DNA from: Macrostomum hystrix | Lineage: Eukaryota > Platyhelminthes > Macrostomidae | DNA: 64,000 nt | Assembly: GCA_950097015.1 (NCBI GenBank) | Contig: CATNEN010000007.1 | Location: forward strand, 12,425,001 to 12,489,000 | Direction: 5' to 3' | Shown: piece by piece, positions 11,234-22,540 of the stretch | Position numbering within the stretch: position 1 is the first letter of the stretch | Layout: every line of letters starts with the position of its first letter | Position numbers and translations under genes: made by a program | The notes under the pieces: generated by a model | What the model was told of the DNA's origin: nothing | What the model saw: the letters and a program-made list of their open reading frames with translations, nothing else | Database searches by the model: none

Positions 11234-11601
11234 CGGCGGGTCGGTGGCAGAGCGGTTAACGCGTTTGCCTCTCGCGCCAACGTCCCTGAGCTCGATTCCA
11301 CGGCGAGGCCACATTAATTTGGGGCGCAGCCGCGGAGAGAAGGCTTGAGGGCTTGCCGTGCAATTTACTCCATTGAGGGCCAACCTCCTAGGCACAGTGA
11401 AGTGTACACTGCCTGACGATGAGAAAGTCAGGGCAGAGGTACACACCTGTGGGAGCGTGTGCCTGCGTACGGTATCTGTGTGCGTGTGTGCTCAGGAGTC
11501 AGCGAAATGGGCAGAATTGCCTCCTAGCTGGCTGTGGGTCTAGTGTCACCAAATGATGTACCATTGCCCGCAGCCCTCCTGCAATTATTATTATTATTAT
11601 T
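11234..11601 (+). mobile_element. tRNA-derived SINE, copy 2, with 10-bp target duplication
   Basis: The element is flanked by perfect ACCCCTTGCA repeats at 11224-11233 and 11602-11611. The 5' head looks like a tRNA: an A-box-like TGGCAGAGCGG at 11245-11255 and a B-box-like AGCTCGATTCC at 11289-11299, about 33 bp apart as in tRNA genes. A roughly 270-bp body unrelated to tRNA follows, then an (ATT)n tail at 11583-11601. SINEs of this kind are transcribed by RNA polymerase III and moved by a partner LINE. The LINE in this window has a different 3' end and is not an obvious partner. Confidence 0.88.
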
Positions 11602-11612
11602 ACCCCTTGCAG

Positions 11613-12243
11613 CAGCTACAAAGACGGCCGCCGCCGCAGATCCTGGCGGCATCTCTCGGGATCTCTTGGCAGTGGCACGGTGCTGGTTGTCTCAAGTGAA
11701 AGGAGTTTTATCATGTGGAAATTCCTGCTTGTTGGTGGTGGTGTCTTGTCCGGCCCGTTTATCGCCGCCGGCATTTCCGGCCTGCTGGCGGGCCGGCCCG
11801 GATGCTGCTGCACCCTCACCTGCCTGGTGCTGTCAGTCCTTGCCTCGATCTTCGCCTTCTCAGCCATGATCAGCGAGGCCACTGCTGCGGCTTTTAACAC
11901 CTACGTTTTCCAGGAGTTTTCCAAAATGAACCCGCAGTCGCCACCAGCGCAGAAGGACACCTTCATCGCTGTCTTCGGATTTGGCGTCGCCTGCTCGCTC
12001 CTCTGTGCCATCGAGTTCGTGCTGGCCATCGTATACTCCGCCTTCGCCTGCCGCACCTCCTGCTGCTGCGTGCCCGACGCAACTGCTGGGTTTAATGAGC
12101 TATGGTGGCCTTTTCATATAGAATATAAAATCAATACTAGAAAATACACAGTGGACACAATAAAGCTTATTGTTATTATTACATTTTTAAAAGCACCTTT
12201 CACGTTAATTAGCTGTCGAAGCTCTGAAGTAGCTTTAGGATGA
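11613..12243 (+). CDS. MS4A-like membrane protein, 5'-incomplete paralogue
   Basis: The frame is open from a likely 3' splice site (CCCCTTGCAG ending at 11612) to TGA at 12241-12243. It aligns by eye with the upstream MS4A-like gene from the second hydrophobic segment onwards: GPFIAAGISGLLAGRP, then the third segment, a longer loop (about residues 70-95) and the fourth segment ending in CRTSCCC. A clear first membrane segment and the repeat-rich tail are missing. After the Cys cluster the reading frame enters AT-rich sequence containing AATAAA (12159-12164) before the stop, so the last 45 or so codons may not be genuine. A SINE sits directly upstream. It may be a functional paralogue with missing upstream exons or a decaying copy. 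Confidence 0.5.
12159..12164 (+). promoter_or_regulatory. Possible polyadenylation signal AATAAA
   Basis: A canonical AATAAA in an AT-rich stretch 70 bp after the MS4A-like Cys cluster, followed by a TTATTGTTATTATTA stretch. It could be the gene's poly(A) signal, in which case the true stop lies upstream, or the tail of another short retroelement. Confidence 0.4.
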
Positions 12244-12573
12244 TAAAGCAGCAAAACTTTGCTTTCCCTGTCTTTTATTTCTCTTTTCAATGTCTTCTTC
12301 CATGGAGAAACGTTTGAATGGTAATGGCTCATACTCTCTATGCTCGTGAGTTCCTATGCCTCTTACAAAGACAACAAATTAGTGAGCGTGAAACTCTGCC
12401 GTACTTCTTTTGTGGAGGTGGCCGGCAACCGGCAACGCATCAAGCTGCAAAATAGCTTGCCAGTAGACAGGCATAGGGTGTGTCAGATGGAACTGTGAGA
12501 GATGTAGCTGCACATTGGGTGCTAGTTAGGCCTGTTCTATAAAGCTTGCGTACCCTAAGATGACGGAGACTGC
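12244..12573. other. Spacer before the 23-bp satellite
   Basis: No gene or RNA recognised. Confidence 0.4.
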
Positions 12574-15035
12574 CGAAATACTGAGATCTATACTGCTGAG
12601 ATACTGAGATCTACACTGCTGAGATACTGAGATCTACACTGCTGAGATACTGAGATCTATACTGCTGAGATACTGAGATCTACACTGCTGAGATACTGAG
12701 ATCTACACTGCTGAGATACTGAGATCTATACTGCTGAAATACTGAGATCTACACTGCTGAGATACTGAGATCTACACTGCTGAGATACTGAGATCTACAC
12801 TGCTGAAATACTGAGATCTATACTGCTGAGATACTGAGATCTACACTGCTGAGATACTGAGATCTACACTGCTGAGATACTGAGATCTATACTGCTGAGA
12901 TACTGAGATCTACACTGCTGAGATACTGAGATCTACACTGCTGAGATACTGAGATCTACACTGCTGAGATACTGAGATCTACACTGCTGAGATACTGAGA
13001 TCTACACTGCTGAGATACTGAGATCTACACTGCTGAGATACTGAGATCTACACTGCTGAGATACTGAGATCTACACTGCTGAGATACTGAGATCTATACT
13101 GCTGAGATACTGAGATCTACACTGCTGAGATACTGAGATCTACACTGCTGAGATACTGAGATCTACACTGCTGAGATACTGAGATCTACACTGCTGAGAT
13201 ACTGAGATCTATACTGCTGAGATACTGAGATCTACACTGCTGAGATACTGAGATCTACACTGCTGAGATACTGAGATCTATACTGCTGAAATACTGAGAT
13301 CTACACTGCTGAGATACTGAGATCTACACTGCTGAGATACTGAGATCTACACTGCTGAAATACTGAGATCTATACTGCTGAGATACTGAGATCTACACTG
13401 CTGAGATACTGAGATCTACACTGCTGAGATACTGAGATCTATACTGCTGAGATACTGAGATCTACACTGCTGAGATACTGAGATCTACACTGCTGAGATA
13501 CTGAGATCTACACTGCTGAGATACTGAGATCTACACTGCTGAGATACTGAGATCTACACTGCTGAGATACTGAGATCTACACTGCTGAGATACTGAGATC
13601 TACACTGCCGAGATACTGAGATCTACACTGCCGAGATACTGAGATCTACACTGCTGAGATACTGAGATCTACACTGCTGAGATACTGAGATCTACACTGC
13701 TGAGATACTGAGATCTACACTGCTGAGATACTGAGATCTACACTGCTGAGATACTGAGATCTACACTGCCGAGATACTGAGATCTACACTGCTGAGATAC
13801 TGAGATCTACACTGCCGAGATACTGAGATCTACACTGCTGAGATACTGAGATCTACACTGCCGAGATACTGAGATCTACACTGCTGAGATACTGAGATCT
13901 ACACTGCTGAAATACTGAGATCTATACTGCTGAGATACTGAGATCTACACTGCCGAGATACTGAGATCTACACTGCTGAGATACTGAGATCTACACTGCT
14001 GAGATACTGAGATCTATACTGCTGAGATACTGAGATCTACACTGCTGAGATACTGAGATCTACACTGCCGAGATACTGAGATCTACACTGCTGAGATACT
14101 GAGATCTACACTGCTGAGATACTGAGATCTACACTGCTGAGATACTGAGATCTACACTGCTGAAATACTGAGATCTATACTGCTGAGATACTGAGATCTA
14201 CACTGCCGAGATACTGAGATCTACACTGCTGAGATACTGAGATCTACACTGCTGAGATACTGAGATCTACACTGCTGAGATACTGAGATCTACACTGCTG
14301 AGATACTGAGATCTACACTGCTGAGATACTGAGATCTACACTGCTGAGATACTGAGATCTATACTGCTGAGATACTGAGATCTACACTGCTGAGATACTG
14401 AGATCTATACTGCTGAGATACTGAGATCTACACTGCTGAGATACTGAGATCTACACTGCTGAAATACTGAGATCTATACTGCTGAGATACTGAGATCTAC
14501 ACTGCTGAAATACTGAGATCTACACTGCTGAGATACTGAGATCTACACTGCTGAGATACTGAGATCTACACTGCTGAGATACTGAGATCTATACTGCTGA
14601 GATACTGAGATCTACACTGCTGAGATACTGAGATCTACACTGCTGAAATACTGAGATCTATACTGCTGAGATACTGAGATCTACACTGCTGAAATACTGA
14701 GATCTACACTGCTGAGATACTGAGATCTACACTGCTGAGATACTGAGATCTATACTGCTGAAATACTGAGATCTACACTGCTGAGATACTGAGATCTACA
14801 CTGCTGAGATACTGAGATCTACACTGCTGAAATACTGAGATCTATACTGCTGAGATACTGAGATCTACACTGCTGAGATACTGAGATCTACACTGCTGAG
14901 ATACTGAGATCTATACTGCTGAGATACTGAGATCTACACTGCTGAGATACTGAGATCTACACTGCTGAGATACTGAGATCTACACTGCTGAGATACTGAG
15001 ATCTACACTGCTGAGATACTGAGATCTACACTGCC
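12574..15035. repeat. Long 23-bp satellite (~107 copies)
   Basis: Near-perfect head-to-tail copies of a 23-bp unit containing TACTGAGATCTACACTGCTG. Sparse variants (CTATACTG, GCTGAAATA, GCCGAGA) recur in the same order at distances that are multiples of 23, for example 12723, 13275 and 14747, showing duplication of blocks many units long. All frames contain TGA, so it is not coding. Confidence 0.97.
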
Positions 15036-15678
15036 GAGCCGAACTGAAAGTTAACCTACAAAACGTGCTTAGTGCCACCCTCCTCAGGCCTTCACCTATC
15101 AGCCTAATGCGACTTCTTGGAGAGATGAAGTCAATTACTACGAAAGTCTCGTAGTAATAGAATAATATTATTATATTATTAAATAGCGTGAAAGTACATG
15201 TAAGTACATGAAAGTACATGAATATGTACATTCACTCTACTGCTATATGCTCGTACTAACTGCAACCTCCACGGTATTCCGTTAGTCACAGTCCGCCTAT
15301 GTACACAATTTGCAGCTCAGCTGGAGCAGGTGACTCAGATGTCAGCTCCGAGAACTTTTGCGATTCGACTCAGCACAAATTTTTTTGTCGACCACAGAAC
15401 TCCGAAGTTGAACTGGAAAGAAATGTGAACGAGCACCTCTCACAGGCACGCAAGGAAGCCAGACGTGAATGCTAAGAAGCTGTTAATTGTCGGTCGAATT
15501 AGAAACAAAAGAAAGGTTTGAAATTTCCCAAACGTATAGTGCTGGAGCGTTTTGCTCTAGTTCTAGATCATAGTGTTAGTCCAGACTGCATTTATGCTAT
15601 TTTTTCGCGATGCTGATAAACGCTGATAAATATTATTCCTGCACGCTTAGTCAACAATGCGCAGTTGCATAGGCAATG
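15036..15678. other. Spacer between two satellites, with a hairpin
   Basis: No gene seen. It contains a perfect hairpin at 15134-15158 and a short GTACATG-rich stretch near 15190-15230. Confidence 0.4.
15134..15158. other. Perfect 10-bp inverted repeat (hairpin)
   Basis: ATTACTACGA, a 5-nt AAGTC loop, then TCGTAGTAAT. It is followed by an AATAATATTATTATATTATT stretch, so the area may form cruciform DNA. No gene context explains it. Confidence 0.75.
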
Positions 15679-17797
15679 CAAACTCCTATGAGCAGCACGG
15701 CAGGAGCAGGACTATGGGAATGAGCAAACTCCTATGAGCAGCACGGCAGGAGCAGGACTATGGAAATGAGCAAACTCCTATGAGCAGCACGGCAGGAGCA
15801 GGACTATGGAAATGAGCAAACTCCTATGAGCAGCACGGCAGGAGCAGGACTATGGGAATGAGCAAACTCCTATGAGCAGCACGGCAGGAGCAGGACTATG
15901 GGAATGAGCAAACTCCTATGAGCAGCACGGCAGGAGCAGGACTATGGAAATGAGCAAACTCCTATGAGCAGCACGGCAGGAGCAGGACTATGGGAATGAG
16001 CAAACTCCTATGAGCAGCACGGCAGGAGCAGGACTATGGAAATGAGCAAACTCCTATGAGCAGCACGGCAGGAGCAGGACTATGGGAATGAGCAAACTCC
16101 TATGAGCAGCACGGCAGGAGCAGGACTATGGGAATGAGCAAACTCCTATGAGCAGCACGGCAGGAGCAGGACTATGGAAATGAGCAAACTCCTATGAGCA
16201 GCACGGCAGGAGCAGGACTATGGAAATGAGCAAACTCCTATGAGCAGCACGGCAGGAGCAGGACTATGGAAATGAGCAAACTCCTATGAGTAGCACGGCA
16301 GGAGCAGGACTATGGGAATGAGCAAACTCCTATGAGCAGCACGGCAGGAGCAGGACTATGGGAATGAGCAAACTCCTATGAGCAGCACGGCAGGAGCAGG
16401 ACTATGGAAATGAGCAAACTCCTATGAGCAGCACGGCAGGAGAAGGACTATGGGAATGAGCAAACTCCTATGAGTAGCACGGCAGCAGCAGGAGTATGGG
16501 AATGAGCAAACTCCTATGAGTAGCACGGCAGGAGCAGGACTATGGAAATGAGCAAACTCCTATGAGCAACACGGCAGGAGCAGGACTATGGAAATGAGCA
16601 AACTCCTATGAGCAGCACGGCAGGAGCAGGACTATGGAAATGAGCAAACTCCTATGAGTAGCACGGCAGGAGCAGGACTATGGGAATAAGCAAACTCCTA
16701 TGAGCAGCACGGCAGGAGCAGGACTATGGGAATGAGCAAACTCCTATGAGCAGCACGGCAGGAGCAGGACTATGGAAATGAGCAAACTCCTATGAGCAGC
16801 ACGGCAGGAGAAGGACTATGGGAATGAGCAAACTCCTATGAGTAGCACGGCAGCAGCAGGAGTATGGGAATGAGCAAACTCCTATGAGTAGCACGGCAGG
16901 AGCAGGACTATGGGAATGAGCAAACTCCTATGAGCAGCACGGCAGGAGCAGGACTATGGGAATGAGCAAACTCCTATGAGCAGCACGGCAGGAGCAGGAC
17001 TATGGAAATGAGCAAACTCCTATGAGCAGCACGGCAGGAGCAGGACTATGGAAATGAGCAAACTCCTATGAGCAGCACGGCAGGAGCAGGACTATGGAAA
17101 TGAGCAAACTCCTATGAGTAGCACGGCAGGAGCAGGACTATGGAAATGAGCAAACTCCTATGAGTAGCACGGCAGGAGCAGGACTATGGAAATGAGCAAA
17201 CTCCTATGAGCAACACGGCAGGAGCAGGACTATGGAAATGAGCAAACTCCTATGAGTAGCACGGCAGGAGCAGGACTATGGAAATGAGCAAACTCCTATG
17301 AGTAGCACGGCAGGAGCAGGACTATGGAAATGAGCAAACTCCTATGAGCAACACGGCAGGAGCAGGACTATGGAAATGAGCAAACTCCTATGAGCAGCAC
17401 GGCAGGAGCAGGACTATGGGAATGAGCAAACTCCTATGAGCAGCACGGCAGGAGCAGGACTATGGGAATGAGCAAACTCCTATGAGCAGCACGGCAGGAG
17501 CAGGACTATGGGAATGAGCAAACTCCTATGAGCAGCACGGCAGGAGCAGGACTATGGGAATGAGCAAACTCCTATGAGCAGCACGGCAGGAGCAGGACTA
17601 TGGGAATGAGCAAACTCCTATGAGCAGCACGGCAGGAGCAGGACTATGGGAATGAGCAAACTCCTATGAGCAGCACGGCAGGAGCAGGACTATGGGAATG
17701 AGCAAACTCCTATGAGCAGCACGGCAGGAGCAGGACTATGGGAATGAGCAAACTCCTATGAGTAGCACGGCAGCAGCAGGAGTATGGGAATGAGCAA
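15679..17797. repeat. Long 46-bp satellite (~46 copies)
   Basis: Head-to-tail copies of a 46-bp unit beginning CAAACTCCTATGAGCAGCAC. Variant units (GAGTAGCAC, GGCAGCAGCAGGAGTATG, GAGCAACAC) recur as groups. One such group at 16441 is repeated 368 bp (8 units) further on, at 16809. Not coding. Confidence 0.97.
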
Positions 17798-18144
17798 GTC
17801 AAGTGAGTCTGGCGCAATTAGCAGCGGCTTGTCTATGGAAAAGCATCAACAAATAGCCGGCGTGTTCTGATTGGCCGAATTCTGTCTAATTATATATTAA
17901 AAACCAATGAGCAGCAAGCTGGCAGATAAGCATGGTTCGGTGGACTCTGCCGCAACAGATCATCGCTAATAGTACATTTCAGAACTGAAAGACCCGCAAG
18001 TTACTGCCAAGTCCGATGAAACTTTTAATATCAATCGATTTTAAACTGTGACCAGAACGCACAATGTTCTTTTAAAGAGCTGCTTCACCATAATAAGCAT
18101 CAGGCTGAAATCTTAGCACAGGACAGACAGTTTTAGAGGCCAAG
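17798..18144. other. 3' flank of the HDHD3-like gene
   Basis: Contains no open frame of note. No clear AATAAA for the - strand gene was found within it. Confidence 0.4.
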
Positions 18145-18909
18145 TCAGTCCAGCCGCTGCAGCAGCTGGTCCAGTCGGGCAATGTGCAACTCCTCGGGGA
18201 CGTCGGCGCTCTCCCGGCCGGTCGGGTCCAGCAGCAGGGCTCGGAAGCCGCAGGCCCTGGCGGCGTCGAAGTCGGTGCGCCGGTCGTCGCCGACGTGGAG
18301 GATGGCGCCGGGCTCGACGCCGAGTCGCTGGGCGGCCAGCGCGAAGATGCGCGGGTCCGGCTTGACGAGGTCGGCCTCGAAGCTGGTGACGACGGTGGCG
18401 AACTTGTCAGCCACGCCCAGGCGGGCCAGGATGTCCGGCAGGCGTTCGTCAAAGTTGGAAAGGACGCCCAGCTTCAGGGAGCGGGCGGCCAGCGCTGCCA
18501 GGGTGTCCGCGCAGCCGTCAGTCAGCTCCACGGCACCAGGAGTCTTGTAGAAGTTCCTGAGGTTCTTGCACAGGATATCCGGCACGTCCTTCGGCTTCAG
18601 GGCGCCTTCAGAGGCGGCCACGAACAGGCGGCGGATGAACTCGCTCCACCAGGCCTCGGCGGTGGCGGCCCCGGAGGCGCGGCCGAAGTTGGGCTGCTCG
18701 GCCAGCATGGCGGACATTGTGGCAGGCACCGCAGCGTCCAGCCGCTCCTGGCTGACACTGTCGATGCCGTAGCTCTTCGCGTACTTCAGGTACTGGTAGC
18801 CGACGCTCTTGCGGGCGCGGACCAGCGTGCCCCAGGCATCGAATGTGACGGCCGCGAGCCTCTGCAAGGCACGGAAAATCGCCCCTATTACACTGGGGAA
18901 TGTGGACAA
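18145..18909 (-). CDS. HDHD3-like haloacid-dehalogenase-superfamily hydrolase
   Basis: All four HAD motifs are present in order: motif I FDAWGT with the nucleophile Asp near residue 24, motif II LSNFD, motif III Lys in VKPDPRIF, and motif IV GDDRRTDF. The spacing, a helical cap between motifs I and II, and a C terminus of normal length match animal HDHD3. Family members are Mg-dependent phosphatases, but the substrate of HDHD3 is not established. Motif I has Gly where phosphatases usually have the second Asp, as in bacterial L-2-haloacid dehalogenases. The frame ends at TGA (18145-18147). The ATG at 18909 is one option. However, a strong 3' splice site (TTTTCCGTGCCTTGCAG) ends at 18862, just before homology starts, so the first 16 or so codons may be intron and an upstream exon may exist. 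Confidence 0.8.
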   Translation of the reverse strand: MSTFPSVIGAIFRALQRLAAVTFDAWGTLVRARKSVGYQYLKYAKSYGIDSVSQERLDAAVPATMSAMLAEQPNFGRASGAATAEAWWSEFIRRLFVAASEGALKPKDVPDILCKNLRNFYKTPGAVELTDGCADTLAALAARSLKLGVLSNFDERLPDILARLGVADKFATVVTSFEADLVKPDPRIFALAAQRLGVEPGAILHVGDDRRTDFDAARACGFRALLLDPTGRESADVPEELHIARLDQLLQRLD

Positions 18910-19372
18910 AGTGGCAAGCCAAAGGACTTCAGAATCCTGAATCGTTCGTGATAGAATATAAACAAATGAAAGTCGCAGGAAAATGAAGCGCGGTTCAGCG
19001 CGAGTTGAACACTGGAGACTATTTTATTGAATCATATTGCCAATTGAAGTTACTGAGAACTAGCCGGGACCATGGAAAGCACAACAGCAGCAATTATATG
19101 CGAACTAGAGATAAAGACTAACTGGCATCTCAGTGACCAGAGGAGGACTCTGGGGACTAGGAGCAGAGCAACTGGGGAGCACCAAAGTGGCATCTAGAAA
19201 ATGTAGAAACAAAATTCATTAAAATTATGAAATGCAACGCTAACAAGAATACATAGGATATTGTTCTCAGTACAGATCAACAACTGCTTCACCACCGGTA
19301 TGAGGCAACTATTATAATAATTTTACATGTAACAATAAGAAAACTATTCACTAATTGTTTTAGTAACTCACA
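18910..19372. other. 5' flank of the HDHD3-like gene
   Basis: No open frame or repeat seen. A first exon or promoter of the - strand hydrolase gene could lie here, but none could be assigned. Confidence 0.35.
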
Positions 19373-20690
19373 ATCTCACACTCTTACAAACCGGATCTCA
19401 CACTCTCACAAACCGGATCTCACACTCTCACAAACCGGATCTCACACTCTCACAAACCAGATCTCACACTCTCACACACCGAATCTCACACTCTCACACA
19501 CCGAATCTCACACTCTCACACACCGAATCTCACACTCTCACACACCGAATCTCACACTCCAACACCGGATCTCACACTCTCACACACCGAATCTCACACT
19601 CCAACACCGGATCTCACACTCTCACACACCGAATCTCACACTCCAACACCGGATCTCACACTCTCACAAACCGAATCTCACACTCTCACACACCGAATCT
19701 CACACTCTCACACACCGAATCTCACACTCTCACACACCGAATCTCACACTCTCACACACCAGATCTCACACTCTCACACACCAGATCTCACACTCTCACA
19801 CACCGAATCTCACACTCTCACACACCGAATCTCACACTCTCACACACCGAATCTCACACTCTCACAAACCGAATCTCACACTCTCACACACCGAATCTCA
19901 CACTCTCACAAACCAGATCTCACACTCTTACACACCGAATCTCACACTCTCACACACCGAATCTCACACTCTCACACACCGAATCTCACACTCTCACACA
20001 CCAGATCTCACACTCTCACACACCAGATCTCACACTCTCACACACCAGATCTCACACTCTCACACACCAGATCTCACACTCACACACCGGTTCTCACACT
20101 CTCACACACCAGATCTCACACTCTCACACACCAGATCTCACACTCTCACACACCAGATCTCACACTCTCACACACCAGATCTCACACTCTCACACACCAG
20201 ATCTCACACTCTCACACACCAGATCTCACACTCTCACACACCAGATCTCACACTCTCACACACCAGATCTCACACTCTCACACACCAGATCTCACACTCT
20301 CACACACCAGATCTCACACTCTCACACACCAGATCTCACACTCTCACACACCGAATCTCACACTCTCACACACCAGATCTCACACTCTCACACACCAGAT
20401 CTCACACTCACACACCGGATCTCACACTCTCACACACCAGATCTCACACTCTCACACACCAGATCTCACACTCTCACACACCAGATCTCACACTCTCACA
20501 CACCAGATCTCACACTCTCACACACCAGATCTCACACTCTCACACACCAGATCTCACATTCTCACACACCAGATCTCACACTCTCACACCGGTTCCCACA
20601 CTCACACACCGGTTCCCACACTCACACACCGGTTCCCACACTCACACACCGGTTCCCACACTCACACACCGGTTCCCACACTGCCAGACG
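19373..20690. repeat. 22-bp satellite with a 20-bp sub-array at its right end
   Basis: About 55 copies of a 22-bp unit, (T)CTCACACTCTCACACACCRG plus AT, with variants ending CCGAA, CCAGA or CCGGA, and some units shortened to 19-20 bp. The last 110 bp is a separate 20-bp unit, GGTTCCCACACTCACACACC, in about five copies. This sub-array overlaps the C-terminal codons and the stop of the zinc-finger gene. Confidence 0.95.
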
Positions 20691-21864
20691 GTCCATTCCG
20701 TTGGTGAATCCTCGCGTGCCGGTATAGGCGGTCCTTCCTCTTGAAGCGCGAGTCGCACAGCCCGCACTGGAAGGGCCTGTCGGTGCTGTGAACCAGCAGG
20801 TGTCGTTTCAACAGGCTCGGTGCGCGGAAGGTCTTGCCGCAGTGCTCACATCCTTGCTCGCTCCTCAAGCTTTTGCGACGCTTCTTAGCTGCGCAGTTGA
20901 GATCCGAACCGACGTGCAGCTCGTGGCTGAACACGTGCTCAAAGAATTGCAGCGGGTGCGCCTGGCCGAGCTTCTCACCGCAGACGGGGCAGTCGGGACA
21001 GCTGCTCCAGCGCCGCCGTGGCTGCTCTCTGACCGAAGCCGGGTGTCGGGCCACCCGGTGCCTGTACAGGCTGAACTTGGATGAGTAGGAGCGGGGGCAG
21101 AGGCTGCAGGTGAAGGCCTGCTCACCATTGTGCGCCTTCATGTGCAGGCGAAGGCTCCGGTAGGTGGGGAACACCCGGCAGCACACCAGGCACTGGCTGG
21201 GGCTGCTGGACTCCGTGCCGAGTGGTGGGCCGTGGCAGCGCCCGGATTTGCAGTGTCCAAGTAGCAGGCGGCGCTCAGCGAAGCCTCTGCCGCAGCTGTC
21301 GCACTTGAAGGGCTTCTCTGCTCTGTGGACCAAGGCGTGCCTCTTCAGGTGCGTCGACTGGCTGAAGCCTTCGCCGCAATGGTCGCACCTGAATGGCCGC
21401 TCGCCGGTGTGAATTCTGACGTGGATGTCCAAGGTGGAGGACTGGCGGAAGCGCCTGCCGCATTGCTCGCAGGCGAAGGGCAGCTCGCCAGTGTGCACCA
21501 GCCAATGCCGCTTCAGGCTGGTCGAGTAGGCGAAGCGCTTGTCGCACTGCCCGCAGGCGAAGAGCTTCTCGCAAGACTTTGCTGCCAATCCGAGACCGAC
21601 TTCCTGAGCAGTCTGGCGCATCAGGGCGTCAGCAATGCCCTCAGCTCCCTGTGGTTCAACGAGCTGCTCATTGAGTTCCTCTTTCTGCTCCGCCTTAAGC
21701 TTCTGAGCAGCGCTCTGAGGATGAAGCTCAGCCAGCGGGGAGCTTTCCTTGGTGACGGGTGGAGCCATGGAAGGCCGCAGCACGCCTTTGATGTCGGAAA
21801 CGGCTCTGGGAACGACATTTCCGGAGCTCATCTGCCAGTCGCAGCAACTGCCAGGCTCTGCCAT
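20662..21864 (-). CDS. C2H2 zinc-finger protein (8-9 fingers)
   Basis: A 400-residue protein read from ATG at 21862-21864. The first 95 or so residues are linker-like, with no KRAB, BTB or SET domain. Fingers 1-3 (from about residue 100) are classical C-x2-C-x12-H-x3-H joined by TGE(R/L)PF linkers. Finger 4 ends irregularly (HCKSGRCH). Fingers 5 and 6 are good. A degenerate Cys2His2-like unit follows, then two good fingers (CEHCGKTF and CGLCDSRF) near the C terminus. Such proteins bind DNA in the nucleus; the target is unknown. The C terminus, about ten residues rich in Gly, Ser and Val, and the stop codon are encoded by the edge of the neighbouring satellite. A second satellite begins about 60 bp upstream of the start codon. 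Confidence 0.88.
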   Translation of the reverse strand: MAEPGSCCDWQMSSGNVVPRAVSDIKGVLRPSMAPPVTKESSPLAELHPQSAAQKLKAEQKEELNEQLVEPQGAEGIADALMRQTAQEVGLGLAAKSCEKLFACGQCDKRFAYSTSLKRHWLVHTGELPFACEQCGRRFRQSSTLDIHVRIHTGERPFRCDHCGEGFSQSTHLKRHALVHRAEKPFKCDSCGRGFAERRLLLGHCKSGRCHGPPLGTESSSPSQCLVCCRVFPTYRSLRLHMKAHNGEQAFTCSLCPRSYSSKFSLYRHRVARHPASVREQPRRRWSSCPDCPVCGEKLGQAHPLQFFEHVFSHELHVGSDLNCAAKKRRKSLRSEQGCEHCGKTFRAPSLLKRHLLVHSTDRPFQCGLCDSRFKRKDRLYRHARIHQRNGPSGSVGTGV

Positions 21865-21925
21865 CTCCGCGTGCCGTCAGCACTGGAACAGTCATAAGCA
21901 GTCAACTAGTCACAATATATTATAG

Positions 21926-22540
21926 ATTTGGTCATCTGACTGGTCACGGGATAGATTTGCTAATCTGACTGGTCATGGGATAGATTTGCTAATCTGACTG
22001 GTCACGGGATAGATTTGCTAATCTGACTGGTCACGGAATAGATTTGCTAATCTGACTGGTCACGGGATAGATTTGCTAATCTGACTGGTCATGGGATAGA
22101 TTTGCTAATCTGACTGGTCACGGGATAGATTTGCTAATCTGACTGGTCACGGAATAGATTTGCTAATCTGACTGGTCACGGGATAGATTTGCTAATCTGA
22201 CTGGTCATGGGATAGATTTGCTAATCTGACTGGTCACGGGATAGATTTGCTAATCTGACTGGTCACGGAATAGATTTGCTAATCTGACTGGTCACGGGAT
22301 AGATTTGCTAATCTGACTGGTCATGGGATAGATTTGGTCATCTTACTGGTCATGGGATAGATTTGGTCATCTTACTGGCCATGGGATAGATTTGGTCATC
22401 TGACTGGTCATGGGATAGATTTGGTCATCTGACTGGTCATGGGATAGATTTGGTCATCTGACTGGTCATGGGATAGATGTGGTCATCTGACTGACTGGTT
22501 ACGTGATAGATTCGGTCATCTGACTGGTCACGGGATATGA
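21926..22540. repeat. 29-bp minisatellite upstream of the zinc-finger gene
   Basis: About 21 copies of a 29-bp unit containing GATAGATTTGCTAATCTGAC. The copies at the right change to TTTGGTCATC. Blocks of four units with the pattern ACGGG, ACGGA, ACGGG, ATGGG repeat, indicating a 116-bp higher-order unit. It sits where the zinc-finger gene's 5' UTR or promoter would be. Confidence 0.95.

Noticed and set aside
12574-17797. CRISPR-like regular repeats
   Set aside because: Units are contiguous, without unique spacers, and the sequence is clearly animal. These are minisatellites.
538-20690. A six-base palindrome (GCTAGC, GAATTC, AGATCT) once per unit in several satellites
   Set aside because: A random unit of 20-25 bp contains some 6-bp palindrome about a third of the time, so the coincidence is not notable.
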